From: Alphaproteobacteria bacterium
Lineage (GTDB): Bacteria; Pseudomonadota; Alphaproteobacteria; Rs-D84
Direction of reading: 5' to 3'
DNA: 64,000 bases
Assembly (NCBI GenBank): GCA_017503725.1
Contig: JAFVSL010000008.1
Coordinates: 178,648-242,647, forward strand
This document shows, piece by piece, positions 18,518 to 27,448 of this stretch. The stretch's first letter is position 1. Every line of letters begins with the position of its first letter. The notes under the pieces are model-generated. The model had not been told where the DNA came from, ran no database searches, and worked only from the letters and a program-made list of their open reading frames with translations. Position numbers and translations under genes: made by a program.

Positions 18518-18586
18518 ACGCGGGCGCGAACAGAAGTGGCGCGGCCATTTGGCGAAAATGATAAACTAAGCTAAAAGGAAAAACAT

Positions 18587-19615
18587 ATGATTGAAAAGAA
18601 CTGGATGACGTTGATTAAGCCAAAAAAATTGACAATCAACACAGATGAACATAATCCAAATATTGCAACATTGGTTGCCGAACCATTGGAAAAGGGTTTC
18701 GGTTTGACATTGGGTACGGCATTGCGTCGTGTTCTGTTGTCTTCGTTGCAGGGGTGTGCACCAATCTATATTAAAATTGATGGTGTTCAACACGAATTTT
18801 CCAGCATTTCTGGTGTTCGCGAAGATGTGACTGATATTATCCTGAATTTGAAGGGTGTTTATTTCAAAGCCCTGAGCGAGGGTCAGCACAAAGCATATTT
18901 AAAGGTTAAAGGCCCAGCCGTTGTTACAGCCGGTATGATTGAAACAACAGGTGGTGTCGAAGTTATGAACAAAGATGTCGAAATCTGCACATTGGACAAA
19001 GGTGCGAATTTAGATATGGAAATCACATTGGGCACGGGGCGTGGCTATGTTCCAGCATCCGCACACGCAGATGGCCTGCCGTTGGGTGTGATTCCAGTGG
19101 ATTCTATCTTCTCGCCAATCTTGAATGTTGCGACCGAGGTTTTACCAACGCGTGTCGGTCAGTCGACAGACTTTGATAAATTAGAATTGACGGTTAAAAC
19201 AAATGGTTCGGTATCGCCAGAAGATGCAATTGCGTTTGCAGCGCGTATCTTGACGGATCAATTGGTTGTCTTTATCAACTTTGAAGATCCAGCACAAATC
19301 AGCGCACCAGCCGAAGATGAAAAGGCAAAAGACGCATTGCCATTTGATCCAAAATTGTTGAAGCACGTTGATGAACTGGAATTGTCGGTTCGTGCAAATA
19401 ACTGCTTGAAGAACGATAAAATCAACTGGTTGGGTGAATTGGTACAAAAGACCGAAGCCGATATGTTGAAAACACCAAACTTTGGCCGCAAATCTTTGAA
19501 CGAAATCAAAGTTCAATTAGAAGCGATGGGCCTGGGGCTGGGGATGGAAGTTCCGGGTTGGCCACCAGAAAATATTGCAGAGTTGGCCAAAAAATACGAG
19601 GACCCCTACAAATAA
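18587..19615 (+). CDS. rpoA: DNA-directed RNA polymerase subunit alpha
   Basis: The 342-residue protein has the N-terminal assembly domain ([38 protein letters not shown]) and the C-terminal domain that binds UP elements and activators ([29 protein letters not shown]). Length and motifs are normal. The Shine-Dalgarno is AAAGGA. Unlike in most bacteria it is separated from rpsK by four unrelated genes and from rplQ by a 327-nt structured gap. Confidence 0.98.
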   Translation: MIEKNWMTLIKPKKLTINTDEHNPNIATLVAEPLEKGFGLTLGTALRRVLLSSLQGCAPIYIKIDGVQHEFSSISGVREDVTDIILNLKGVYFKALSEGQHKAYLKVKGPAVVTAGMIETTGGVEVMNKDVEICTLDKGANLDMEITLGTGRGYVPASAHADGLPLGVIPVDSIFSPILNVATEVLPTRVGQSTDFDKLELTVKTNGSVSPEDAIAFAARILTDQLVVFINFEDPAQISAPAEDEKAKDALPFDPKLLKHVDELELSVRANNCLKNDKINWLGELVQKTEADMLKTPNFGRKSLNEIKVQLEAMGLGLGMEVPGWPPENIAELAKKYEDPYK

Positions 19616-19638
19616 ATTAAAATATATGGATTCTTGTT

Positions 19639-19820
19639 GTGTTTGTCGGTTCTTATGTAGGTTAACTACACTGCGAACTGGCAAACACTTCCAATAATCT
19701 CATATCTTTTAATTTCTTGCTTAGCAAGGGCTTATGTAATGACAAAAACTGCGAACGTCAACATTTGTCGCACATAATTTAATTTCTTCGCATTGCAAGG
19801 GGGGATGATTTTCCTTGCAA
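19639..19820 (+). repeat. Degenerate tandem hairpin repeat in the rpoA-rplQ gap
   Basis: The 327-nt gap holds two related units of roughly 75 nt. Each runs CTTATGTA ... CTGCGAAC ... TTTAATTTCTT ... GCAAGGG. Unit 1 folds with a 14-bp stem (19639-19652 with 1975-19688, i.e. 19675-19688) plus TGTAG/CTACA (19656-19660 with 19666-19670). Unit 2 folds with TTATGT/ACATAA (19732-19737 with 19772-19777) and GACAAA/TTTGTC (19741-19746 with 19764-19769). A CTTGC/GCAAG hairpin (19716-19728) and a TTGCAAGG/CCTTGCAA hairpin (19793-19820) fill the rest. I see no reading frame of note. Confidence 0.5.
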
Positions 19821-19842
19821 CGGGCGAAAAATAGGATAAAAT
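19815..19842 (+). promoter_or_regulatory. Promoter of rplQ
   Basis: TTGCAA at 19815-19820, a 16-nt spacer and TAAAAT at 19837-19842. The -35 box is the right arm of the TTGCAAGG hairpin. Transcription would start about 95 nt before the rplQ ATG. Confidence 0.55.
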
Positions 19843-19942
19843 AAAACGAATTTTAATCCCGTGGTTCTGATGCTGAATCAGGTCACGGACGTCTCAAAAA
19901 AAATCCCATCGGACGGTGGGCAGAAACAAAAAGGAGTAATCG

Positions 19943-20386
19943 ATGAGACATATGAAAGCAGGTCGTACATTCAATCGCGACACAAATGCACGCAAGGCCT
20001 TGTTTATTGGTCTGGCAAAAAACTTGATTGAAAAAGAACAGATTAAAACAACCTTACCAAAGGCAAAAGATTTGCGCAGTGTCGTTGAAAAACTGATTAC
20101 TCGTGCAAAGAATGATACGGTTGCTAATCGTCGTTTGACAGCGTCTGAATTGGGTAACAACAGCGCGGCAACGGTTAAAAAATTGTTCGACGTTTTGGGT
20201 AAACGCTATGCAAATCGTCCGGGTGGTTATACACGCGTATTAAAGGCGGGATTCCGCTATGGTGACGCGGCACCGATGGCTATTATCGAATTGGTTGATC
20301 GTGATGAAAATGCGAAGAAGGCACCAATTGCCCCGGTTGCAGAAGAAGTTGTTGAAGAAAAAGCAGACGAAAAGGTTGCTGAATAA
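19943..20386 (+). CDS. rplQ: 50S ribosomal protein L17
   Basis: The 147-residue L17 begins [20 protein letters not shown] and includes the [20 protein letters not shown] core end. It then carries a roughly 25-residue acidic Ala/Glu/Val tail ([16 protein letters not shown]), as do L3 and S5 in this genome. The ribosome-binding site is AAGGAG. L17 surrounds the 50S exit tunnel. A strong terminator follows. Confidence 0.97.
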   Translation: MRHMKAGRTFNRDTNARKALFIGLAKNLIEKEQIKTTLPKAKDLRSVVEKLITRAKNDTVANRRLTASELGNNSAATVKKLFDVLGKRYANRPGGYTRVLKAGFRYGDAAPMAIIELVDRDENAKKAPIAPVAEEVVEEKADEKVAE

Positions 20387-20403
20387 TTCAATGATGCAAT
20401 TTT

Positions 20404-20434
20404 AAAATCCCGCCGAACGGCGGGATTTTTTTTT
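20404..20434. terminator. Bidirectional terminator rplQ / methyltransferase-like gene
   Basis: CCCGCC at 20409-20414 pairs with 20419-20424 over GAAC, flanked by A4 on the left and T9 on the right. It can therefore end transcripts from both the rplQ side and the converging minus-strand gene. The same CCCGCC-type terminator recurs at 24171 and 40421. Confidence 0.85.
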
Positions 20435-21182
20435 ATCGCGAGCGTTGCAGGGATATTATTTTAATATCAGGCTGGGTTGGGTGTGTAAATGTGTCTTCGT
20501 ATCCGAATTTAATTCCGGTTTGTGGGTCTTCATATTGGATTGTGGAATAGTTATATTTGCTCATCTGGGCAATATAAAGCAGGCGTCCGCCAACACTTAA
20601 ATGTGGCAACAGATTTGACATAATTTGCAGTTGTTCGGGGCCGGGAACTGTGTCAAATATGTTGGACACGTTAATAATGTCATATTGGCCCGATATCTTT
20701 TCGTGTAATTTATTCAGTGGTGTATGAATAAAATTAAACGGTTGTGTAATTGTGGTCTGCATACGTGCGTATTCATCCCGTGTTGGCAGGTGTTCGGGGT
20801 ACATCGCGCCACGATTAAAGTTCGCGTATTGTCCGTATTTATTCAAGATTTTAATACTGTCCCCGGGCAGATGTGGTAACAGGCGTGCAATGTGTTTTGC
20901 GGCTCTATAATCGCCGTATGTATTGTTAAGACTTTCGATTAACTCGCAATATTCATTGTGATTCAGTATCTTTAATGCGGTTGTTTTTATGTCTTGGATA
21001 ACGCGTGCAAATAACGCGATGTCGTATGTGTCAACGTGTGCGGCGCCGTTGATAGAATAAAACATTGCCTGGTCGCCACTGCCGGTGACAGTCAAGATGC
21101 GTTTTGCATTCTGGAAACGAGATGTTATCCAGCGCTGATTTTCATTCGATATGGCATATGCCGGTACAAGGTCTTGGTTCAT
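20433..21182 (-). CDS. SAM-dependent methyltransferase-like protein
   Basis: The 249-residue protein starts MNQDLVPAYAI behind a near-perfect GGAGG ribosome-binding site; an upstream in-frame ATG is rejected. ILTVTGSGDQAMFYSINGAA followed by VDTYDIALFA matches motif I and the acidic end of strand 2 of a class I (Rossmann) methyltransferase. QYDIINVSNIFDTVPG matches motif IV and LPHLSVGGRLLYIAQM motif V. It resembles the DUF3419 group (BtaA-like betaine-lipid enzymes) in its SGDQA motif, but substrate is not inferable. A TTGACA promoter lies upstream (minus strand, about 21228). Confidence 0.65.
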   Translation of the reverse strand: MNQDLVPAYAISNENQRWITSRFQNAKRILTVTGSGDQAMFYSINGAAHVDTYDIALFARVIQDIKTTALKILNHNEYCELIESLNNTYGDYRAAKHIARLLPHLPGDSIKILNKYGQYANFNRGAMYPEHLPTRDEYARMQTTITQPFNFIHTPLNKLHEKISGQYDIINVSNIFDTVPGPEQLQIMSNLLPHLSVGGRLLYIAQMSKYNYSTIQYEDPQTGIKFGYEDTFTHPTQPDIKIISLQRSR

Positions 21183-21292
21183 CTTAATCCTCCACAACGC
21201 TATATAATATAGTACAAAATAACAAAATGTCAATATGACGTATAAAATGTCAATATTGTATAAATTTTGCGCTTTTAATAAATTCCTTTGGG

Positions 21293-21301
21293 TGATATAA
21301 T
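21293..21301 (+). promoter_or_regulatory. Extended -10 promoter of the 21.3-kb Cys-rich gene
   Basis: TGATATAAT fits TGn-TATAAT exactly, with no good -35 at the right distance. The same word precedes the genes at 25306 and 28101. The likely transcript begins near 21308, followed by GAAGGGAAAAGTCT before the ATG. Confidence 0.55.
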
Positions 21302-21325
21302 AAAGGGGATAGAAGGGAAAAGTCT

Positions 21326-24166
21326 ATGAGAAAATTTGCAATTTTATCTATGTTAATCGCGGGTTTTATGTCGACGTCTGACGCGGCAACACCAACGCAG
21401 CGTCGCGGACGTACAACGGGCGCCACCACAACTAATGCGACCACCACATCGGCAAAACCGGTCGCGGCGCGTGCGGCGACGGGTGCGCGAACGGCACCAC
21501 GTGCGGCGGCGCCGGCGACGACGTCAACATCAAATACGGTGGTGCGTGGACGTTCGGCAACACCAACCACCACAACGGCCAAGCCCGTTGCGGCACGCGC
21601 CGGTACAACGCAAAAGGTTATTGGTACCGGAACCAAGGTGTCGACCGCGGCCAAGAATGTCGTGGTAAGCGAGGAATGTCGCGCCAAGTATGAGGGCTGT
21701 ATGGACGCGTTCTGTATGCTGGATAATGAAACCGGTGGCAGATGTATTTGCAGTGATAAAAATGCTGAATTTGATGCGATTTTGGCCGAAATTGAAAAAT
21801 TGGATGAGCAGTCTTATAAAATGGCGACCGTTGGTGTAGAACGTCTGGAAATGGGCGATGATGCAGAGGCGGCGATGAGTATGGCAAAATCTGTGGCGGA
21901 TTCTTTGACCGAAGATTCTGGCAAAACCAGTGTGTCAAAACGTCGTTCGCTGGATTTGTCTATGTGGGATACGGCGGTTGATTTCGACGAAGAAGTGGAT
22001 GTCTTTGGTGGAAACGAAGATTCTATTGAGGGGAAAGAGGGTGATGCCCTTTACGCGGCGGCGGCAAAACTGTGTGCTGCCCAGATTCCGGAATGTGGTG
22101 CGGAATTAAACCTGATGAAGACATTGTATGGCCAGAAAATACGTTCGGATTGTGCCGCGTATGAAAATACATTAAAGCAACAGAAAAACGCATCTGCGAA
22201 AAAATTGGCGGCCGCGGAACAAGCGTTGCGCCAGACCGCGCTGGACCAGTATCGCAGTGCGAATAAATATGATCTGGGGCAGTGTACGGTAGAATTTAAA
22301 AAGTGTATGCAAAATACAGGTGGGTGTGGCGAAGATTTTGCAAATTGCGCATCGGTTGCGGCGATGGATTCAACCAACACACGCAAAAGTACCACGCGTG
22401 GGACAAAGGCTTATCAAATCAAGGGTGCGGCAACGACGATTGAAATTTCGGCATCAACATACGATGCGTTGGTTGCGAAAAAGCCGTTGTGTGAATCAGT
22501 TACAAAATCGTGTGTAAATGTTGCCGGCCAGGTTTGGGATACATTCTTGCGCGAGATTGCGCCACAGTTAAAGTCGGCGGAACTGATTGCAGAGGATAAT
22601 GCACGTCAAAATTGTATCGGAACAATTTCTGATTGTTTCCAAAAAGCGTGCAAGGACACAATCGATCCAAATGATCCGGATGGTTCGTATGATATGTGTT
22701 TGTCGCGTCCGGCGGCGATGTTGAATGTCTGCAAGGTTCCATTGAATGCGTGTGGAATTGATGCGACAAATGAAACAACCGCCCAGGCATCTAAGATTTG
22801 GGAATTTGTGGTGGCACGTTTGGCGTCTATGCGTGTTGATGCCTGTACAACCCAGGTCAAGGAATGTATGCAATCCGAAGACAGATGTGGTGCGGATTAT
22901 TCGGGGTGTGTAGGATTGGATACCGATACCATTATTAGTATGTGTCCGTACGAAAAATTGACCGGTTGTCAGTTGGTGTACGGGGAAGAAAATATCTCTG
23001 GCGAAGAAACATATGATAAAATTGCAAGTATGATTCAGGGGCTGATACTGAATATTGACAACGGTTTGTATTCGGCGTGTCAGAATGCGGTTAATACGGC
23101 GATTATCAGTGTCTGTGGCAGTGTTGATGAATGTAACGCGATAAAGGTTGATTCAAACCTGGGGGCGCGTTCGTTGAAACTTGAAATCTGCACGACGGAT
23201 GGTGAATGTTTTGAAAATATTGATATGATTCCATCTGAATACTTGGGCAGCGGTGAAAATATAGAAAAGAAATTCAAAAGTAATATTGTGGGAACCCTGC
23301 CGTGGAATGATATCGATTTGGTAACGGAAACCATTGATGATGCAACTGGTGCGGTTTTGCCAAATGAAAAACAGGCCACTGGTCTGATGTATCTGTCTTA
23401 CATGGGGGGGGCGTCTGATGACCAAATGGCGGAGGTTGCCAATATTGACAAAGTTATCGCGACAATGGTTTCACAGTTGGAATCGGACGAGAAGGTCAAG
23501 CAGTGTATCAAGGGGCGTACGGTCCAGGGTATGGTTGTAAATAATGCCCGGGAAGATCTGAAAGGTGGTGCGCGTTTCCCACAATTGGCGATGTCGGGTC
23601 GATCGATGATTGCAAATGCGGTATTTGCCGCCGCGCGTCAAAACTATTATGACCAGTATGATAAGCTGGTTGCGCAGGGACTGAAAGAATTGTCCAAGGT
23701 GGCGACCAAGATTGCGGAATATGATGCAATTGATGCAGTGCATGCTCAGGAATTAGAAAACCAGACATATGCCGCCGAACAGGCCCAGGCAGAGGCTGAA
23801 AGACAGATTGCTGTTGCAGAGGCACAAAAGTCCGTTGTCGAAAAAGAGATGGAACTTGAAAAGACCAGAAACGAGGAAAAGGAAAAAGCGAACAAGATTA
23901 ACAAGGATAATTGCTTGGATTCTGTTGGTGATAATCCGACGAAATCTGGGAATACGTCCAAGCAGGATTATTCTGTTAACAAGAAAGGTACGGTGTATGA
24001 AGAATGGAGAGAGGCGACATGGAATCCGTCGACTAATACCTGTTCGCTTCTTACAAGACATCGTGATTGCAAGGATATTAAATATAATAACAATAATTCA
24101 AAGCGTAGATGTAAGGATAAGAAATGGGGTGAATGGGTCGAGAAGCCTCAGGAAATCGTATTCTAA
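21326..24166 (+). CDS. Large secreted cysteine-motif protein
   Basis: The 946-residue protein has signal peptide MRKFAILSMLIAGFMSTSDA. An Ala/Thr/Arg low-complexity segment follows (about residues 22-110). Then comes a long cysteine-patterned body. C-x6-C units end in CGxD(F/Y)xxC at about residues 318-340 (ECGEDFANC-type) and 506-527 (RCGADYSGC), with related CRAKYEGCMDAFC near 117. A long coiled coil with Ala/Glu/Gln/Lys (about 790-860) precedes a C-terminal domain with DCKD/RRCKDKKWG. It is probably periplasmic or surface-associated and disulphide-bonded. No named family recognised. The same motif occurs in the genes at 28101 and 28989. Confidence 0.7.
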   Translation: MRKFAILSMLIAGFMSTSDAATPTQRRGRTTGATTTNATTTSAKPVAARAATGARTAPRAAAPATTSTSNTVVRGRSATPTTTTAKPVAARAGTTQKVIGTGTKVSTAAKNVVVSEECRAKYEGCMDAFCMLDNETGGRCICSDKNAEFDAILAEIEKLDEQSYKMATVGVERLEMGDDAEAAMSMAKSVADSLTEDSGKTSVSKRRSLDLSMWDTAVDFDEEVDVFGGNEDSIEGKEGDALYAAAAKLCAAQIPECGAELNLMKTLYGQKIRSDCAAYENTLKQQKNASAKKLAAAEQALRQTALDQYRSANKYDLGQCTVEFKKCMQNTGGCGEDFANCASVAAMDSTNTRKSTTRGTKAYQIKGAATTIEISASTYDALVAKKPLCESVTKSCVNVAGQVWDTFLREIAPQLKSAELIAEDNARQNCIGTISDCFQKACKDTIDPNDPDGSYDMCLSRPAAMLNVCKVPLNACGIDATNETTAQASKIWEFVVARLASMRVDACTTQVKECMQSEDRCGADYSGCVGLDTDTIISMCPYEKLTGCQLVYGEENISGEETYDKIASMIQGLILNIDNGLYSACQNAVNTAIISVCGSVDECNAIKVDSNLGARSLKLEICTTDGECFENIDMIPSEYLGSGENIEKKFKSNIVGTLPWNDIDLVTETIDDATGAVLPNEKQATGLMYLSYMGGASDDQMAEVANIDKVIATMVSQLESDEKVKQCIKGRTVQGMVVNNAREDLKGGARFPQLAMSGRSMIANAVFAAARQNYYDQYDKLVAQGLKELSKVATKIAEYDAIDAVHAQELENQTYAAEQAQAEAERQIAVAEAQKSVVEKEMELEKTRNEEKEKANKINKDNCLDSVGDNPTKSGNTSKQDYSVNKKGTVYEEWREATWNPSTNTCSLLTRHRDCKDIKYNNNNSKRRCKDKKWGEWVEKPQEIVF

Positions 24167-24170
24167 ACAA

Positions 24171-24196
24171 ATCCCGCCGAATGGCGGGATTTTTTA
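24171..24196. terminator. Bidirectional terminator
   Basis: ATCCCGCC at 24171-24178 pairs with 24183-24190 over GAAT, with T6 to the right and A-rich sequence to the left. It separates two converging genes. Confidence 0.85.
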
Positions 24197-24202
24197 TGAC
24201 GG

Positions 24203-25189
24203 CTATTCTGGGATTTCAGTTGGGGTGGTAATTATTTTTATTCCCATTGTTTCCCATTTTTCTCGCATTGTGTCCAGGTCCATTATATTTTCGGCGCCCA
24301 GATATAATATCGGGGCAATTTTTCTTTCGAGTGCAATATTTGTTAACCGCTTTATTGGTGATGTGATTTGTTTGCCGGTGGCGAACCAGAATTCATCGTC
24401 ACAGACCCAGAAATCGTTATCGGTGTGTGTGGCGATTGCGTGTTTGTCTGTGATTATTATGTCGTCTATGACTTCAAATTTTTTTCCCGTGGAATCTAGA
24501 TAGTCTGATATTGGATTATCGTCTGGTTCGGTGGGGGTGTCAAATGTAATGTCTGTGAATGTGGGGGCGGATAATTGTTCAAAATCCGGGCTGGTATAAT
24601 CATCGTCATTTGTTGGTGCGATGTCAAAATCCGATGGTAATGGGATTTCGGATATTTCGGGTGCGGGGCTGGTTGCAACCTGGGGAATTAAATCGGGTGT
24701 TTGAATTATGGGTTGGTTAAATGCCGATCGTTGTTCCGGGGTAATGTTCATTCGTGCGCGAATGTATGCCGTGCGTAATTCAGATGGCAATTCGTCGGGC
24801 AGTGTGTCGCTTTCTGATTTGTCGGCTGTGGCGGATTTTTCTTCGTCTTTTTCAGCGTCGCTTTGTGGGGGATTGATAAGCGTTGGTTGCATATGGTCCC
24901 AGATGCCTTTGATAAATGCGGGAATCGGAACGGAAAAAAGTGGTTTCTTGGTGCGTATAATCAATGTGGTGCTGGCGATATATAATGGTAATGCCGCCAA
25001 TACCAATATGCCAAATACAAAGCCGGGAAAACCACGTAATTCGGCGCGCATTAGGTGTCGCCAATGTGCAATAGAAAGCATATCAAAATTGAACAGGAAT
25101 CTTAATACAAGCCACATTATTGCAGTATAGCATAGCGTCCATATAATGGCGTATTTGTGGGTCTTTAAAATTTCAAGAATCTTATTCAT
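24203..25189 (-). CDS. Two-helix membrane protein with acidic cytoplasmic or periplasmic domain
   Basis: The 328-residue protein begins MNKILEILKTHKYA. Two transmembrane segments lie at about residues 14-32 (YAIIWTLCYTAIMWLVLRFL) and 55-78 (FVFGILVLAALPLYIAST). A Pro/Asp/Glu-rich disordered linker follows (about 110-240). The C-terminal 80 residues look folded (FWVCDDEFWFATGKQI, KIAPILYLGAENIMDLD). The ATG lies just downstream of a consensus promoter's -10 box, so the mRNA appears leaderless and the upstream ATG at 25210 is inside the promoter. No family recognised. Confidence 0.6.
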   Translation of the reverse strand: MNKILEILKTHKYAIIWTLCYTAIMWLVLRFLFNFDMLSIAHWRHLMRAELRGFPGFVFGILVLAALPLYIASTTLIIRTKKPLFSVPIPAFIKGIWDHMQPTLINPPQSDAEKDEEKSATADKSESDTLPDELPSELRTAYIRARMNITPEQRSAFNQPIIQTPDLIPQVATSPAPEISEIPLPSDFDIAPTNDDDYTSPDFEQLSAPTFTDITFDTPTEPDDNPISDYLDSTGKKFEVIDDIIITDKHAIATHTDNDFWVCDDEFWFATGKQITSPIKRLTNIALERKIAPILYLGAENIMDLDTMREKWETMGIKIITTPTEIPE

Positions 25190-25196
25190 TGAATTT

Positions 25197-25224
25197 ATTA
25201 TAGACAACATTGGTGATTTGTCAA
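25197..25224 (-). promoter_or_regulatory. Consensus promoter with leaderless start
   Basis: On the minus strand TTGACA (25224-25219), a 16-nt spacer and TATAAT (25202-25197) form a near-perfect sigma-70 promoter. The first ATG downstream is at 25189, about the expected transcription start. No ribosome-binding site can fit. Confidence 0.7.
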
Positions 25225-25266
25225 ATGTAATTTTGTCAAAAAGGGCTTTTTTTATATCGCTTTTAA

Positions 25267-25275
25267 TGATATAAT
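25267..25275 (+). promoter_or_regulatory. Extended -10 promoter of the 25.3-kb gene
   Basis: TGATATAAT preceded by CTTTTAA, the same arrangement as at 21293. Transcription probably starts near 25282, 24 nt before the ATG. Confidence 0.5.
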
Positions 25276-25305
25276 TAAGAGGATAAAATTAACGGGGGGA
25301 CGGTT

Positions 25306-27411
25306 ATGCGTTGTTTAAATTTAAAGAAGTTTTTTGGTGCGTCGATTGCGGGACTGGGTATCTTTGCGTTTGTAGGGATGTGCTATGCGGCATCTAATCC
25401 GGGGCGCGCTGCGTATGGTCGTGTGTCGGGCGCGACAACGGCACGTATGCCGTCTATGCCGACATTGCCGGGTATGGCGGTTGGAAATACAACACAGAAT
25501 GTTCCGTCCGCGCCCACTGTTCCATCCGTACCAAGTATTCCGGATACTCCGGACGTGCCAGATGTGCCGGATACACCAGATGTTCCAGATACGCCGGCCC
25601 CAGAATGTCCAGATGGTGGCGTGAAAAATTCAACTTATTCGGTTGAAAATTGTATGAATGATGTTTTGCGTTGTGTGAATGGTGGCGCGTTGCCGGGTGG
25701 CTTGAATGATTTATTTAACGAAGATTTTCGCAATGCAATTGAAAACGGAATGGGAATTTGCTCACTGGCGGTTGACAAGTGTATAAGTGACGTTCGCAAG
25801 GATTGTCGTAATGTTTATCGTTCGGCGGCGGATGTATGGATTGACTTTAATTCACGTCGCGTTCAGCCGGAATATTACAGTTATGTTTTGCGCAAGACGG
25901 GACTGACACCGAACCAGGCCGAAAATACCTGTCGCTTGTTGGACAAGAATACGTATGGTTCGTCCTTTACGGCGGTGTCAAATACGGGAAATGTGACCGC
26001 GGAATATAATAAAACGGTTGGTGCCTATAATGGTCAGCACGGTAATATCTTGGTTAAAAATCAGCCAATGGGCGTAGAGGTTAATGATGGTAATCCGGGC
26101 GTTGATGGTGCACGTGGGCATTATGCGCGTTGGGATGCGGCGTCGGCGACGTGTTTGGTTCGTGTGGCGGCATATAATAAAAACGAACAAATTAAAAACA
26201 GTTGGCTGTTTGGTGCGGTTGGTAATGATCAACCGGCCGAGGTTTGGCAACCCGTTGGTGAAACGTTTACATGTAACAAAGATTTGTTTGGTTTCTCGCT
26301 TATGAATGATACCAATACCGTTGCGGTTGTTGGTGTCGGTGGTGGAACGGTCCTGGGGGCGGGAATTGGCGCGGTATCCGGCCACGGTGATCAGCGTTTT
26401 GATTGTGCCAAGGAAAGACATCGTCAATTGTTGGCAGATGAATTACGTGCCAGTGCAAATTCCGGAATACTGGGTGAATATATGTCTGCATCCAACAGAA
26501 TTTCGGTGGTGGATAAAACGTTTACCGTGGCACAATGCGAAGATGTTGTAAAACTTTATGATACATATCGTCAACTTAAGACGGCAGTTGATGGTTGTAC
26601 CGGTCCACGTACCGAGGTCCAGGTTCAGCGTGAACTGTACGCGGTTTGCCAAATTGATGCGCCGGCCGATATGTCGGATGCGGATGTATTAAAAGAATGC
26701 TTTCAGGGGTTGGCGGCGCAAAATTCAGACTTTAAAATTTGCATAGATGGTAATGCAACATCCGTTGATGCGTGTGTGAAAATGGTTCTGGATTACCAGG
26801 CGCAAAATTCGTCGGCGAACCAGGAACGTTGTACAAGATTTCGTGAAATCAATCTGGCCAAGTTAAATGGCGAAGGAATTTATTGTAACGAGAACGAAGA
26901 GTGTCACAGTTACCAGGATTTGGCCGGTGAATTGGCGCGCCTGGGGGGTGTCTTTACAGATAGCGTAAGTGATATGATTGAAAAGGGGATTGATGGTAAT
27001 CGTGGTAAAACAACCGCAATTGGCGCGGCATCTGGTGCGGCCGCGGGTGGATTGGCCACGGCAATTACGGCATTCGTTGAAAAGAATAATATCAGTTGTC
27101 GTGTTGGTGATGGTCTGGATACGATTGCATATGGAAAATCATATTCGTTGGGGAACTTGCGTGATTTCTATATCAAATGGAATCTGCAATTGCCGGATAC
27201 GATTTCACCGACCGCGCATGTTACGGACTGTCAGTCTTGGAAAGATATGTGTGCGGCGTACACTGATTTGAATTTGTGTAAATCGGCACAGTTTAATTAC
27301 AAGCCGGCGGGGGCGCCAACTATAACGGCAATACCGTCTGCGTGTATCGCATCGGGCAGTGTGTGTATCGAAAACTATCCGGTGGCAAAGTCATACGGTG
27401 CGTGTGAATAA
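25306..27411 (+). CDS. Secreted cysteine-rich protein with Pro-Asp repeats and glycine zippers
   Basis: The 701-residue protein has signal sequence MRCLNLKKFFGASIAGLGIF extended to FVGMCYA. A VPDTPD-type repeat lies at about residues 68-100. Cysteine pairs follow in C-x6-C spacing (CMNDVLRCVNGG, CSLAVDKCISDVRKDC). Two glycine-zipper hydrophobic segments (VGVGGGTVLGAGIGAVSG near 345; AIGAASGAAAGGLATAITAF near 567) could insert in or pack against a membrane. The Cys spacing links it to the 946-residue protein and the genes at 28101 and 28989. Function unknown. ACGGTT precedes the ATG, with GGGGGG further upstream. Confidence 0.65.
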   Translation: MRCLNLKKFFGASIAGLGIFAFVGMCYAASNPGRAAYGRVSGATTARMPSMPTLPGMAVGNTTQNVPSAPTVPSVPSIPDTPDVPDVPDTPDVPDTPAPECPDGGVKNSTYSVENCMNDVLRCVNGGALPGGLNDLFNEDFRNAIENGMGICSLAVDKCISDVRKDCRNVYRSAADVWIDFNSRRVQPEYYSYVLRKTGLTPNQAENTCRLLDKNTYGSSFTAVSNTGNVTAEYNKTVGAYNGQHGNILVKNQPMGVEVNDGNPGVDGARGHYARWDAASATCLVRVAAYNKNEQIKNSWLFGAVGNDQPAEVWQPVGETFTCNKDLFGFSLMNDTNTVAVVGVGGGTVLGAGIGAVSGHGDQRFDCAKERHRQLLADELRASANSGILGEYMSASNRISVVDKTFTVAQCEDVVKLYDTYRQLKTAVDGCTGPRTEVQVQRELYAVCQIDAPADMSDADVLKECFQGLAAQNSDFKICIDGNATSVDACVKMVLDYQAQNSSANQERCTRFREINLAKLNGEGIYCNENEECHSYQDLAGELARLGGVFTDSVSDMIEKGIDGNRGKTTAIGAASGAAAGGLATAITAFVEKNNISCRVGDGLDTIAYGKSYSLGNLRDFYIKWNLQLPDTISPTAHVTDCQSWKDMCAAYTDLNLCKSAQFNYKPAGAPTITAIPSACIASGSVCIENYPVAKSYGACE

Positions 27412-27420
27412 GGTGTCAAA

Positions 27421-27448
27421 AAAATCCCGGCATTGCCGGGATTTTTTA
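27421..27448. terminator. Bidirectional terminator
   Basis: CCCGGC at 27426-27431 pairs with 27435-27440 over ATT, with A-run left and T6 right. It ends the 25.3-kb gene and the converging lipoprotein gene. Confidence 0.85.

Noticed and set aside
21435..21668. Arg/His-rich small protein in another frame
   Set aside because: Arises from the Ala/Thr low-complexity codons of the main gene read out of frame.
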